Source: Bog-756 sp037141235 (lineage in GTDB: Bacteria > Actinomycetota > Acidimicrobiia > Acidimicrobiales > RAAP-2). Taken from it: a stretch of 20,854 bases of DNA. Made by a program: the position numbers and the translations under genes. Shown here in pieces: positions 7,942 to 15,186 of this stretch. The stretch spans positions 1 through 20,854 of the forward strand of contig JBAXCY010000030.1 in NCBI GenBank assembly GCA_037141235.1, read 5' to 3'. The notes below the pieces were generated by a model. The model saw only the letters and a program-made list of their open reading frames with translations, did not search any database and had not been told where the DNA came from. Numbering within the stretch: the stretch's first letter is position 1; each line of letters begins with the position of its first letter.

Positions 7942-8883
7942 TCAGACCTTGACGGGGTACGTGGCCACGGATACCGCGTCCAGTGCGCCCGACGAGTTGT
8001 TGCCGACGACGGACGACTTGGCCCCAACGCAGACGTCGGCGAACGAGGTGACCAAACCCCTGCCCGCGAACGGGGTCGTAGCCGTGACGACCACGATCGT
8101 GTTGACCACGGCGCTGGTCCGGTCGGTCCAGGTGATCACGAACGAGCCGGCCGTGGCTGCTATGCCGCAGGTGCCGGCCGTCGAGGCCCCGTTGACTGAC
8201 GAGACCATGCCCTTCACGTGGGCTGGGGTCGGCGGCTTTGGGATCTTGACCTGCACCGAGCTGGCCAGGACAGTTCCCCCGACGGCGAGGCCCTCGGCCT
8301 GGGCGTAGGACCCGACGCACAGTCCGGCGAAGGTAGAGGTCCCCACGTGGGACACGTTGAACTTGGTGTTCGGGGTCACAAAGACGGTCGTGACCACCGG
8401 GCTGCCCGATACCAACGTGGACAGGGTAAACGTGCCGTCCGTTTGTGCCGTGCCGCAGGTGCCGGCCGTCGACACACCGCCGACGTCGGTTACCGTGCCG
8501 AAGGCGTGGGTGGGCTTGGGCACGTGAATGGACACGCCGGAAGCCGCCACGACGAAGTCAGTCTGGACGCCGATGGCCGTGGCGTTGTAGCCCACGCAGA
8601 CATTGGCGAAGGTCGGCGCCGCCACCTTCTTTTGGACGAACGAGGTCGCCGGGGTCACGTCGACCGTGTGGACGGCGGGCGTGGCCCCGCCGGTAGTCAA
8701 GGTGAAGTTGCCGGTGGAACCGGCCGTCCCGCATGTACCGGGCGCAGTAACTCCATTGACGGCGGTGACCGAGCCACTCACTGAGGGGGCGCTGCCCTTG
8801 GCGGCACCGGCAACGCCGGCGGTGAGGCCCAGGGCCACCACCGTGAGCGCTGTCACCCTCGTAAACGTACGTGCATGCTTCAT
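7942..8883 (-). CDS. Secreted protein of three cysteine-paired repeats (DUF5666-like)
   Basis: 313 aa from the ATG at 8883, chosen because it starts a clear signal peptide (MKHARTFTRVTALTVVALGL, cut near AGAA 26-28) and has GAGGGGAA just upstream. A longer frame to 8976 exists, but its extension is not signal-like. The mature part is three homologous units, about 35-121, 127-213 and 223-312. Each starts with a (G)xVTxVxGV strand, has GTCG (C51, C143, C239) and, 45-46 residues later, a VCVG or LCVG (C96, C189, C285), and ends with SVxVPKP-like residues. The spacing suggests one disulfide per unit outside the cell. The pattern resembles DUF5666 beta-barrel repeats. Function is unknown; a cell-surface or secreted binding protein is likely. 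Hairpins lie on both sides, so it is probably monocistronic or an attenuated end of the thioesterase operon. Confidence 0.85.
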   Translation of the reverse strand: MKHARTFTRVTALTVVALGLTAGVAGAAKGSAPSVSGSVTAVNGVTAPGTCGTAGSTGNFTLTTGGATPAVHTVDVTPATSFVQKKVAAPTFANVCVGYNATAIGVQTDFVVAASGVSIHVPKPTHAFGTVTDVGGVSTAGTCGTAQTDGTFTLSTLVSGSPVVTTVFVTPNTKFNVSHVGTSTFAGLCVGSYAQAEGLAVGGTVLASSVQVKIPKPPTPAHVKGMVSSVNGASTAGTCGIAATAGSFVITWTDRTSAVVNTIVVVTATTPFAGRGLVTSFADVCVGAKSSVVGNNSSGALDAVSVATYPVKV

Positions 8884-8973
8884 ATCTGGTTCCCCTCGCT
8901 TCGTGGTGCCGCGGCCGTGGTCCGGCACAGTTGTCCTGTTGTTGCGGGCGACCCGACCGCTTCCGGGCAGTGC

Positions 8974-9001
8974 CACCTCGTCTCCTACAACGAGACGGGT
9001 G
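8974..9001 (-). terminator. Hairpin between the thioesterase and the repeat-protein genes
   Basis: CACC (8974-8977) plus CGTCTC (8979-8984) pairs with GAGACG (8992-8997) plus GGTG (8998-9001): a 10-bp stem with one bulged base and a 7-base loop. It lies 27 bases after the thioesterase stop (9028) on the minus strand and could terminate or attenuate read-through. Confidence 0.45.
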
Positions 9002-9027
9002 CCTGTCCCGTTACAGCGCCGCGCTTG

Positions 9028-9846
9028 TCAGGGGGCTGGCGGAAAGTAGCGGACACTCATGGACTGGCTGGCCGTGGCCAGGAGATTCCCCGACTCCGAC
9101 CACAAGAAGGCCGTCCCTTGGCCGTAACCGTGGGCCAGGGCCTGGATCCGGATGTCACACAGCACCCACTCGGTGGGCTCGAGGCGGACGACGCGCAACG
9201 TGTTGTCGAGGCTGCGCGACATCACCCGCCGGCCGATGGGCTGCGCCATGCCGCCGGTCACGTAGTCCCCCAGAATGGCCAGCATGGCCGCCGACGGTTC
9301 GAGGTGGCCGGGCACCCGGGCCCACAGCGCACTAGTCGGCTCCCCTGGCGTCAGGTTGCCCGCACTGATCTCGGCGAAACTGCGCCCCTTGGCCAGGCGT
9401 ACATCGATCTGATCGAAGATCGAGGGCATGTCCATGGTGGGCAGTCGCCGAGGCGGGCAGTCGTCGGGAAGCGGCACGTCGGGCGGGCTGTCCCATACGC
9501 CCTCAGCATCCATGTCGGCCGGGAGTCCCAAGGCGGCGTTGACGGTGAGGATCTCGGTATCGCCCACCCGGCCGACGGCGCGGGCCTGAGTCACCCGATG
9601 GCCCTCGGCAGCCAGAGTCACCGAGAGGTCGAGGACTGATCCGGTAGGCGCGAAGGAGAGGTACTGAGCCGTCGCCCACACCGTGGGTCGCCCCCCGGCC
9701 GCTTCGAGGGCGACCAGGGCCGCGCCCAACCCACAGCCACCGAAGAGGAAGTTGCCGGGCGTGGTCAGTTCGGGCACCACTTCGAGGCGCCAGTGGAGGG
9801 GCCCACCGAGCTCCTCCATCCCCAGGAACTCGCGGGCGTTGGTCAT
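9028..9846 (-). CDS. Acyl-CoA thioesterase, double-hotdog (TesB-like)
   Basis: 272 aa, cytosolic; predicted to hydrolyse acyl-CoA to free acid and CoA. First hotdog about 15-107 (GNFLFGGCGLGAALVALEAA for the hot-dog helix, then WATAQYLSFAPTGSVLDLSV). Second hotdog about 170-266, with the TesB-type SRSLDNTLRVVR (D214) and the closing strand LLATASQSMSVR (Q261), positions matching the catalytic Asp and Gln of TesB. The middle catalytic Thr of TesB is not clear here (LAHGYGQGT region). Length fits a single double-hotdog chain. It starts 25 bases after the acyl-CoA dehydrogenase stop, same strand, so the two form an operon for acyl-CoA breakdown or CoA recycling. The ribosome site (GAGG) is weak. 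The chain-length preference is unknown. Confidence 0.85.
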   Translation of the reverse strand: MTNAREFLGMEELGGPLHWRLEVVPELTTPGNFLFGGCGLGAALVALEAAGGRPTVWATAQYLSFAPTGSVLDLSVTLAAEGHRVTQARAVGRVGDTEILTVNAALGLPADMDAEGVWDSPPDVPLPDDCPPRRLPTMDMPSIFDQIDVRLAKGRSFAEISAGNLTPGEPTSALWARVPGHLEPSAAMLAILGDYVTGGMAQPIGRRVMSRSLDNTLRVVRLEPTEWVLCDIRIQALAHGYGQGTAFLWSESGNLLATASQSMSVRYFPPAP

Positions 9847-9871
9847 CGTCGGTCTGGCCTCGAGTCAGTGC

Positions 9872-11068
9872 TCAACTGCGCGGCACTTTGGCCCACGGGA
9901 GCTCCTTGTCGACTCGCACGTCACCAGGAAGTCCCAGGATGCGCTCACCCAGGATGTTCCGCTGGATCTCGGAGGTTCCCCCTTCGATCGAGTTGGCGCG
10001 CGCCCGCAAAAAGAACTTGCGGGACGTACCGGGGGGGCCCACCAGCCCGAGCACATCAGACCGGCGCATGGTGTAGTCGTAGTCGATCAGGCCGTCTGCA
10101 CCCTGGAGGTCGATGCACAGTTCGAAGATGTCCTTGTTGACCTCGGCAAACATCAACTTGGCGATCGACCCCTCCGGACCGGGGTTCCCGGCCTTGCGGT
10201 TCTGAGAGGCACGGATATTCGTGAGCCTCAGGACCTCGGTTTCCACCCACAACTGCATCAGGCGCTCCCGCTCGACAGCGGTACCGCGATCACCTTTGGC
10301 CTGGAACAGGCGGACCGCCTCGGCGATCGATCCCGAACCCCGTGGCGGCGTACCACCCCCGCCACCAATAGTGGTGCGTTCGTTGGACAGGGTGGTCATG
10401 GCCACCCGCCATCCTTCGCCGACATCGCCGATTCGGTCGGCGTCGGGCACTCGGACCTCGGTCATGTAGACCTCGTTGAACTCCGCCTCACCGGTCATCT
10501 GGCGCAGCGGCCGGACCTCGACGCCGGGGGCGTGCATGTCGATCGCGAAGTACGTCAGACCCTTGTGCTTGGGAGCATCCGGATCGGTGCGTGCCACCAG
10601 CATCCCTCGATCGGCGATGTGGGCCAGCGTGTTCCACACTTTCTGGCCGGTGATGACCCACTCGTCGCCATCGCGCACCGCTCGAGTGGCCAGGCCGGCC
10701 AGGTCGGACCCGGACCCCGGCTCGCTGAACAGCTGACACCAGGCCTCCTCGCCGGTGAACGTGCGACGCAACAGCCTGGCCCGCAACTCGTCGGAGCCGT
10801 GGGTGACCACCGTGGGCCCGGCCATCGTCAGGCCGAAGAACTCGCGTGAACCCATCGGGGTAGCCCCAGCTGCGGACAGCTTGGGATCCACGATGCCCTG
10901 GAGATTAGGCGGCAGTCCGAGGCCGCCGTAGCCCTCAGGAAACGAGATCCACGCCAGGCCCAGATCGAACTGGCGGCCCCGGAACTCCTCGACCGAGGCG
11001 ACCTTGGGGTCGAGTTCGTCCAAGAGCTGGGTGGTCAACTGCTCAACGAGAGTCGTGTCATCTGCCAT
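9872..11068 (-). CDS. Acyl-CoA dehydrogenase (FadE-type)
   Basis: 398 aa, normal for the FAD-dependent acyl-CoA dehydrogenase family, which oxidises acyl-CoA to 2-enoyl-CoA. Seen: LGLAWISFPEGYGGLGLP (37-53), the FAD/substrate motif CQLFSEPGSGSDLAGL (111-126), DEWVITGQKVW (135-145), and the C-terminal GGTSEIQRNILGERILGLP (363-381). The residue just before GTSEIQ is Gly363; the glutamate is one position earlier (E362), so the MCAD-type base is not in its usual place. The ATG at 11068 is chosen because homology begins there; the frame runs on upstream only through a tandem repeat. No Shine-Dalgarno is seen, but TATGTT lies 6 bases before the ATG (leaderless candidate). It is followed by the thioesterase gene in one operon. 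The substrate may be a ring- or branched-chain acyl-CoA. Confidence 0.93.
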   Translation of the reverse strand: MADDTTLVEQLTTQLLDELDPKVASVEEFRGRQFDLGLAWISFPEGYGGLGLPPNLQGIVDPKLSAAGATPMGSREFFGLTMAGPTVVTHGSDELRARLLRRTFTGEEAWCQLFSEPGSGSDLAGLATRAVRDGDEWVITGQKVWNTLAHIADRGMLVARTDPDAPKHKGLTYFAIDMHAPGVEVRPLRQMTGEAEFNEVYMTEVRVPDADRIGDVGEGWRVAMTTLSNERTTIGGGGGTPPRGSGSIAEAVRLFQAKGDRGTAVERERLMQLWVETEVLRLTNIRASQNRKAGNPGPEGSIAKLMFAEVNKDIFELCIDLQGADGLIDYDYTMRRSDVLGLVGPPGTSRKFFLRARANSIEGGTSEIQRNILGERILGLPGDVRVDKELPWAKVPRS

Positions 11069-11074
11069 GACAAG

Positions 11075-11080
11075 AACATA
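11075..11080 (-). promoter_or_regulatory. -10 element of a leaderless promoter candidate for the acyl-CoA dehydrogenase
   Basis: On the minus strand TATGTT (TAnnnT) lies exactly 6 bases before the A of the ATG at 11068, the distance expected if transcription starts at the A. No ribosome binding site is present. A -35 is weak (TTGGGT with a 19-base spacer, 11100-11105). Confidence 0.4.
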
Positions 11081-11133
11081 CTGCCCTGCACGCCGCACAA
11101 CCCAAGTCGGAGGTGATCGGGGCGATCTTGGAA

Positions 11134-11225
11134 GGCCCGTCCGGGCTCCATCGCAAGGCCCGTCCGGGCTGCGTCGCAAGTTGCGTCCGGGCTGCGTCGC
11201 AAGTTCCGTCAGGGCTGCAGCCGTC
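11134..11225. repeat. 23-bp tandem repeat, about four copies
   Basis: Units of 23 bp at 11134-11156, 11157-11179 and 11180-11202 share CGTCCGGGCT at the same offset and end in CGCAA; a degenerate fourth unit runs 11203-11225. The fourth unit overlaps the last codons and the stop (11209-11211) of the pyridoxamine phosphate oxidase gene. The array fills most of the 140-bp gap upstream of the acyl-CoA dehydrogenase. Confidence 0.85.
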
Positions 11226-11859
11226 GGGCCGTCCATCCGCTGCCCTCGGGCTCATAGCGGACCCGGTCATGCAGACGGTGGTCGCCTTGCTTCCAGAACT
11301 CATAGGCCCGGGGAGTGATCCTCCAGCCTCCCCACCACGGTGGCCGGGGCACGACCTGATCGGCGAACTCTGCAGTTCGGGCGGTCACCTGGGCATCGAG
11401 GGCGGCTCGTCCTTCGATGGGCTGACTCTGATGGGAGGCGTAGGCGCCGATCTGGCTCGTCCGGTGGCGGCTGGCGTAGTACTGATCGGACTCTTCGTTG
11501 CTGGTCCGGGAGACGGATCCCTCGATACGGACCTGGCGGCCCAGGGACTCCCAGTAGAAGAGCAGCGCCGCCTCGGGGTTGGCGTCCAGATCGTGACTCT
11601 TACGGCCGTCGTAGTTCGTGTAGAACACAAAGCCGTCCTCCCCCCACGACTTGAGGAGGACCATCCGGACGGACGGACGCCCAGCGGCGTCGGCGGTAGC
11701 CAGGGCCATGGCTTCGGGGGCCTCGACGACAGCCGCGGCTTGTTCGTACCACCGTCCGAACTGCACCAGCGGATCACCATCGATGGTCTGCTCATCGAGT
11801 GTCCCGTGTCCGGGTCCGCCAGCACTTCTGGAATCGGCCGCGGGTTCACCTGCATCCAT
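11209..11859 (-). CDS. pdxH: Pyridoxamine 5'-phosphate oxidase
   Basis: 216 aa, FMN enzyme that oxidises pyridoxamine or pyridoxine 5'-phosphate to PLP in the cytosol. Family motifs are all present: RPSVRMVLLK (61-70), FVFYTNYDGRKS (77-88, FMN phosphate binding), FYWESLGRQVRIEG (101-114), SxQS region (143-146), and the C-terminal RPPWWGGWRI (172-181) and FWKQGDHRLHDR (188-199, PLP/substrate site). The ATG at 11859 gives the usual length; the frame stays open upstream, but that part is antisense to the aminotransferase start. An AGGGT lies 7 bases before the ATG and may serve as ribosome site, or TAGGGT as a leaderless -10. It is divergent, across 61 bases, from a PLP-dependent enzyme. Its final codons run into a tandem repeat. 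Confidence 0.95.
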   Translation of the reverse strand: MDAGEPAADSRSAGGPGHGTLDEQTIDGDPLVQFGRWYEQAAAVVEAPEAMALATADAAGRPSVRMVLLKSWGEDGFVFYTNYDGRKSHDLDANPEAALLFYWESLGRQVRIEGSVSRTSNEESDQYYASRHRTSQIGAYASHQSQPIEGRAALDAQVTARTAEFADQVVPRPPWWGGWRITPRAYEFWKQGDHRLHDRVRYEPEGSGWTARRLQP

Positions 11860-11920
11860 GACGACGACCCTAGCGATCCGACGACGGAACAAGGGTTCGA
11901 GGAGGGGTCCGGGAGCGAAC

Positions 11921-13156
11921 ATGAGCTTCGCCACTGTCGGCACTAGCGTTCTTTCGGTGCCCGCAGCCCTCGATATCGACGCTGAGCGCGCCGCTACCCC
12001 TGGGTGCGCCACCGTCTTCCATCTGAACAATGCCGGGGCATCGCTGCCTCACACAGCCACCCTCGAGACGGTGATGTCCCATCTACGACGCGAGGCCGAC
12101 TTTGGCGGCTACGAGGCTGCATCCGAGGCCACCGACCGGCTGAGTGCGGTACGGGCATCGGCTGCCGTGCTCCTCGGTGCCGACCGCTCCGAGGTGGCGA
12201 TCACTGGGTCGGACACCGAGGGGTGGACCAAGGCGCTGTGGGGATTCTTCCTCGGGGGAGGCCTCCGATCCGGAGCGCGGATCCTGGTCGACCGGATCGC
12301 CTACGACAGTCACTACATGGGTCTCCTCCAAGTGGCCCGGGTCACCGGTGCGACCATCGAGGCCGTGCCAGGCACCAGCGACGGCACCCTAGACCTTGAT
12401 GCGCTAGCAATAGCCCTGGCCCGCGGTGACGTGGCCATGGCCAGCCTTACCCATGTCGGCACCCACCGCGGTCTGGTGAACCCGATAGCCGAGGCCGCCC
12501 ATCTGTGCCGAGATGCTGGGGTGGCCACCTTCGTCGACGCCTGCCAGAGCATCGGGCAGCTGCCAGTTGATGTCCGGGTCATCGGGTGCGACGTGCTGAC
12601 CGGGACGGGACGGAAATGGCTCCGAGGACCCCGGGGCACTGGGCTGATCTACTTGCGATCGGGGTTCGCCGACCGTATTGACCCCATCGGCCTCGACGGG
12701 AGGTCTGCAGTCTGGACCGCGGACGACCGATACGAGCTCTGCGAGGGCGCCCAGCGCTTCGTCCCGTTCGAGGTGCCGGTGGCCATGCACCTCGGATTGG
12801 GCACGGCCATCGACCACACTCTGGAGTTAGGGATCGATGCCATCGCCGCACGGGTCGGGAACCTGGCCGAGCACCTACGGGCCCTGGCCGTTGCCGTCGA
12901 CGGGGTCACCGTTCATGACGGCGGCGCCATTCGTTGCGGCATCGTCACCTTCACCGTCGAGGGGCACCACCCGGCTCAGGTGGCAGCAGCCGCGGCAGTG
13001 GCGGGCATCAACGTGTCGGTCACCGAACAGCCAGCCGCCCGACTCGACCTCGGAGGATCCCGTCCCTCCGCAGTTGTGCGCGCCTCCCCCCACTACTACA
13101 ACACCGAGGACGAGCTTCTCGGCCTGGTCGACGTGCTCGAGGAGCTGACCAGATGA
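11921..13156 (+). CDS. Class V aminotransferase-fold PLP enzyme
   Basis: 411 aa, cytosolic fold-type I PLP enzyme. It begins with HLNNAGASLP (34-43), the N-terminal signature of the class V family (cysteine desulfurase, kynureninase, isopenicillin-N-epimerase-like). FVDACQSIGQLPVDV holds D206 (pyridine nitrogen) and Q209; TGTGRKWLRGPRGTG holds K232, the likely Schiff-base lysine. The C-terminus SVVRASPHYYNTEDELLGLVDVL is the common small-domain ending. Whether it is a desulfurase, epimerase or aminotransferase is open: no obvious active-site cysteine loop of IscS/SufS was identified. ATG at 11921 chosen because GGGAG lies 5 bases upstream and homology starts shortly after; the frame is open further upstream only over pdxH antisense DNA. 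Its stop overlaps the next start (ATGA). Confidence 0.92.
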   Translation: MSFATVGTSVLSVPAALDIDAERAATPGCATVFHLNNAGASLPHTATLETVMSHLRREADFGGYEAASEATDRLSAVRASAAVLLGADRSEVAITGSDTEGWTKALWGFFLGGGLRSGARILVDRIAYDSHYMGLLQVARVTGATIEAVPGTSDGTLDLDALAIALARGDVAMASLTHVGTHRGLVNPIAEAAHLCRDAGVATFVDACQSIGQLPVDVRVIGCDVLTGTGRKWLRGPRGTGLIYLRSGFADRIDPIGLDGRSAVWTADDRYELCEGAQRFVPFEVPVAMHLGLGTAIDHTLELGIDAIAARVGNLAEHLRALAVAVDGVTVHDGGAIRCGIVTFTVEGHHPAQVAAAAAVAGINVSVTEQPAARLDLGGSRPSAVVRASPHYYNTEDELLGLVDVLEELTR

Positions 13157-13905
13157 TGTTGAAGATGCAGAGTGCTTTCCATGTATCTGTTCTGGTCCTA
13201 GCTGTTCTGGTCCTAGCGGCCGCCGCATCGGCGTGTGGTTCCGGGGCCACGTCAGGAACAGCGACGACATCCCCGGCCCGGACCAGCAGCACCACGCCAC
13301 CGCCGACCACCGTGCCGCCGACCACCGTGCCGCCGACCACCGTGCCGCCGACCACCACCACGACCACGGATCCAGGGCTCCTTCCTCAGACCTCCGATGA
13401 GCCGCCGGTCGCCACCGGCCTCCAGGCCGCCTTGACCCCTCTGTGGACTGCCATCACTAGGGGCGACCCCGCTCCTGGTCTGGCGGCCTTCTTTCCGCGT
13501 TCGGCCTACCTCCAGATGAAGACCGGAGTGCTGGCCAACCCGTCCTCGGACTACACCGGCCGCCTGATCGCCTTCTACGAACTCGATGTCCCGGCCTACC
13601 ACCAGGCCCTGGGCGCCGACGCTGCATCCGCCTTACTGGAGTCGGTAGCCGCCGATCCGGCCCTGGCCCAGTGGATCGCGCCGGGTACGTGCGAGAACAA
13701 GATGGGCTACTGGCATCTGCCTGGTGTGCGTCTCGTCTACCGCAGCGCCAGCGGGGTCCACTCCTTCGCCGTGGCCTCGCTCATCTCGTGGCGAGGTACG
13801 TGGTACGTGGTGCACCTCGGGCCGAACCCCCGTCCCTCGAACGTCGGCACGGTAGCCCAGCCGGCCGACGGACCTGGCACCCCGGGACCGGGCGGGGGCT
13901 GCTGA
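13153..13905 (+). CDS. Lipoprotein with Thr/Pro linker, function unknown
   Basis: 250 aa. The ATG at 13153 overlaps the upstream stop (ATGA), and a second ATG follows at once, so translation is coupled to the aminotransferase-like gene. Residues 1-27 are a lipoprotein signal peptide with AASAC ending at C28, the predicted lipidated cysteine. Residues about 29-72 form a Thr/Pro/Ser-rich linker containing TTVPP three times. The globular part, about 75-230, includes DPAPGLAAFFPRSAYLQMKTG and PGVRLVYRSASGVHSFAVASLISWRGTWYV; it is not a family I can name. The tail is Pro/Gly-rich and ends in Cys. It should sit on the outer face of the membrane. The signal peptide and linker both contain DNA tandem duplications. 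Confidence 0.85.
   Translation: MMLKMQSAFHVSVLVLAVLVLAAAASACGSGATSGTATTSPARTSSTTPPPTTVPPTTVPPTTVPPTTTTTTDPGLLPQTSDEPPVATGLQAALTPLWTAITRGDPAPGLAAFFPRSAYLQMKTGVLANPSSDYTGRLIAFYELDVPAYHQALGADAASALLESVAADPALAQWIAPGTCENKMGYWHLPGVRLVYRSASGVHSFAVASLISWRGTWYVVHLGPNPRPSNVGTVAQPADGPGTPGPGGGC
13187..13216 (+). repeat. Perfect 15-bp tandem duplication in a signal peptide
   Basis: CTGTTCTGGTCCTAG occurs at 13187-13201 and again at 13202-13216. It encodes two runs of the VLVLA pattern in the hydrophobic core of the lipoprotein signal peptide. Because the length is a multiple of three, the frame is preserved. Confidence 0.9.
13306..13350 (+). repeat. Three perfect 15-bp repeats in a lipoprotein linker
   Basis: ACCACCGTGCCGCCG occurs at 13306-13320, 13321-13335 and 13336-13350, encoding TTVPP three times in the Thr/Pro linker. 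Identical codons in all copies point to recent slippage. Confidence 0.95.
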
Positions 13906-13986
13906 GCCTGCAGATGCGGGGCTGCTGCTATCTGGTCCCCTGCCCGGATCCGACCAGGGCCACAGCCCTTGATCCCATGAAATCGA
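13906..13986. terminator. Weak inverted repeats between convergent genes
   Basis: In the 81-bp gap, GATC at 13971-13974 and GATC at 13985-13988, extended by CCT/AGG with one bulged T, give a 7-bp stem with a 10-base loop that reaches into the CapA stop codon. It is the only terminator-like element seen here and is weak. Confidence 0.2.
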
Positions 13987-15186
13987 TCAGGCCGGGGGCG
14001 CTGGCATCGTCAGCTGCCCAGACGGCTGGATGATGACGGCAGCCGGCCCGAAGTCGGCGGTGGACAGTTGGTTGACGAAGGCGGCCGCCGCCCCGCTCGG
14101 GTCCACCGATGGGCGGCCCTGGGACGAGAGCACGAGTGACGTGAAGCGTCCAGTGGCGGGCGCATCCCCGTGGGTGACGTTTACCGTGAGGACTCCGGAC
14201 AGGTCGAGAGACCCGCTGGTGGCGAAGTTCCCGTCCCCGGCGAAGTTGCCGAGGCTGTAGGCGATGACCCGCCCCTTGTATGCCTCGATCCCTCGCAGGA
14301 CGTGTGGCCCGCTGGCAATCACCAGATCGGCACCGTCATCGACGGCAGCATGGGCAAAGACCTTGGCATTCCCCCGATCCTCACCCACATAGGACTCTTC
14401 GGATCCGGTCACGTGGGTGGCGGCCGTGCCCTCGGCACCTGCGTGCATGTAGACGACCACGATGTCAGCCTGGGTGCGGGCCTGAGCGATCAGGGTCTTG
14501 GCCCCGGCCAGATCCAGCAGACTGTTGGTATTGGAGTACGGGGCAAAAGCCACGAAGGCGACCGTTGATGTTCCGACCTTCTGCAGGCCGATCTGGCCAG
14601 GCAGGCCGCTTTGGACGATACCGGCGCCCTGCAACGCGGCCGTGGTGTCAGCCACCCCTTGGGTGCCGAAGTCGTGGGCGTGGTTGTTCGCGCTGTTCAG
14701 CACCGTGAACCCAGAGGACCGCAGGGCCGCGGCGAACGATGGCGGATTACGGAAGGCGTAGCAGTTGCTCGACGAGGCCCCGCACTTGGACCCCGTGGCA
14801 TCGGTCAACGTCCCCTCGAGGTTGGCGAACACCACGGGCGCGGCCAGCACGGCCCGCATGGGCTGAAGGTACCCGGCAGGGTCGGTTGGAACGTTCGGCG
14901 TGTTCCCCAACTCCATGTCGCCCACGGCGGTGATGGTGACGGCCTGGGGTGTCGTGGTGGGTGATGTGGATGCAGCCACGGATGATGCAGGTGTAGTCGA
15001 GGCAGCCGGCATCGTGGTCTGAGCGGCCGTACCGGTCTGCACCGATGACGACCAGAGCCCGTTGCTCACGGCGTAGGCCACTGCTACACCCGCGGTAACC
15101 AACAGGGCGACCAAGAGCACCATCGGCCTTCGTCGGGCTCGTCGACGGCTGTGCCGGTGTCGTGGTCCGCCGTTGGCACTCACCAT
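13987..15186 (-). CDS. CapA-like metallophosphatase, membrane-anchored
   Basis: 399 aa. A basic start (RHSRRRARRRP) and hydrophobic helix (about 21-40) anchor it with the catalytic part outside; a Thr/Ser/Ala/Pro linker (50-80) follows. The domain has the PGA_cap (CapA) metallophosphatase motifs: AVGDMELG (D90), FANLEG (N122, E124), SANNHAHDFGTQG (N168, H169, D172), VYMHAGAE (H248), SGPHVLRG (H295) and SLGNF (311-315). CapA proteins act in capsule or poly-gamma-glutamate synthesis, and many relatives have unknown surface substrates. No capB/capC is near, so polyglutamate synthesis is not supported; phosphoester cleavage on a surface polymer is more likely. ATG at 15186 or GTG at 15183: both overlap the upstream glycosidase stop, so the pair is translationally coupled. 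Confidence 0.9.
   Translation of the reverse strand: MVSANGGPRHRHSRRRARRRPMVLLVALLVTAGVAVAYAVSNGLWSSSVQTGTAAQTTMPAASTTPASSVAASTSPTTTPQAVTITAVGDMELGNTPNVPTDPAGYLQPMRAVLAAPVVFANLEGTLTDATGSKCGASSSNCYAFRNPPSFAAALRSSGFTVLNSANNHAHDFGTQGVADTTAALQGAGIVQSGLPGQIGLQKVGTSTVAFVAFAPYSNTNSLLDLAGAKTLIAQARTQADIVVVYMHAGAEGTAATHVTGSEESYVGEDRGNAKVFAHAAVDDGADLVIASGPHVLRGIEAYKGRVIAYSLGNFAGDGNFATSGSLDLSGVLTVNVTHGDAPATGRFTSLVLSSQGRPSVDPSGAAAAFVNQLSTADFGPAAVIIQPSGQLTMPAPPA

Noticed and set aside
9683..10849. 388-codon plus-strand frame opposite the acyl-CoA dehydrogenase and thioesterase
   Set aside because: Antisense shadow of two recognised minus-strand genes.
11134..11225. Tandem repeat as a CRISPR array
   Set aside because: Units are contiguous with no unique spacers.
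11651..11920. Longer N-terminus for the class V PLP enzyme
   Set aside because: It is antisense to pdxH and lacks homology; the start at 11921 has a ribosome site.
12934..13152. N-terminal extension of the lipoprotein frame
   Set aside because: It overlaps the PLP enzyme gene; the signal peptide begins at 13153.
13987..15186. CapA-like gene as part of a poly-gamma-glutamate operon
   Set aside because: No capB, capC or capE partner lies near; only the fold is supported.
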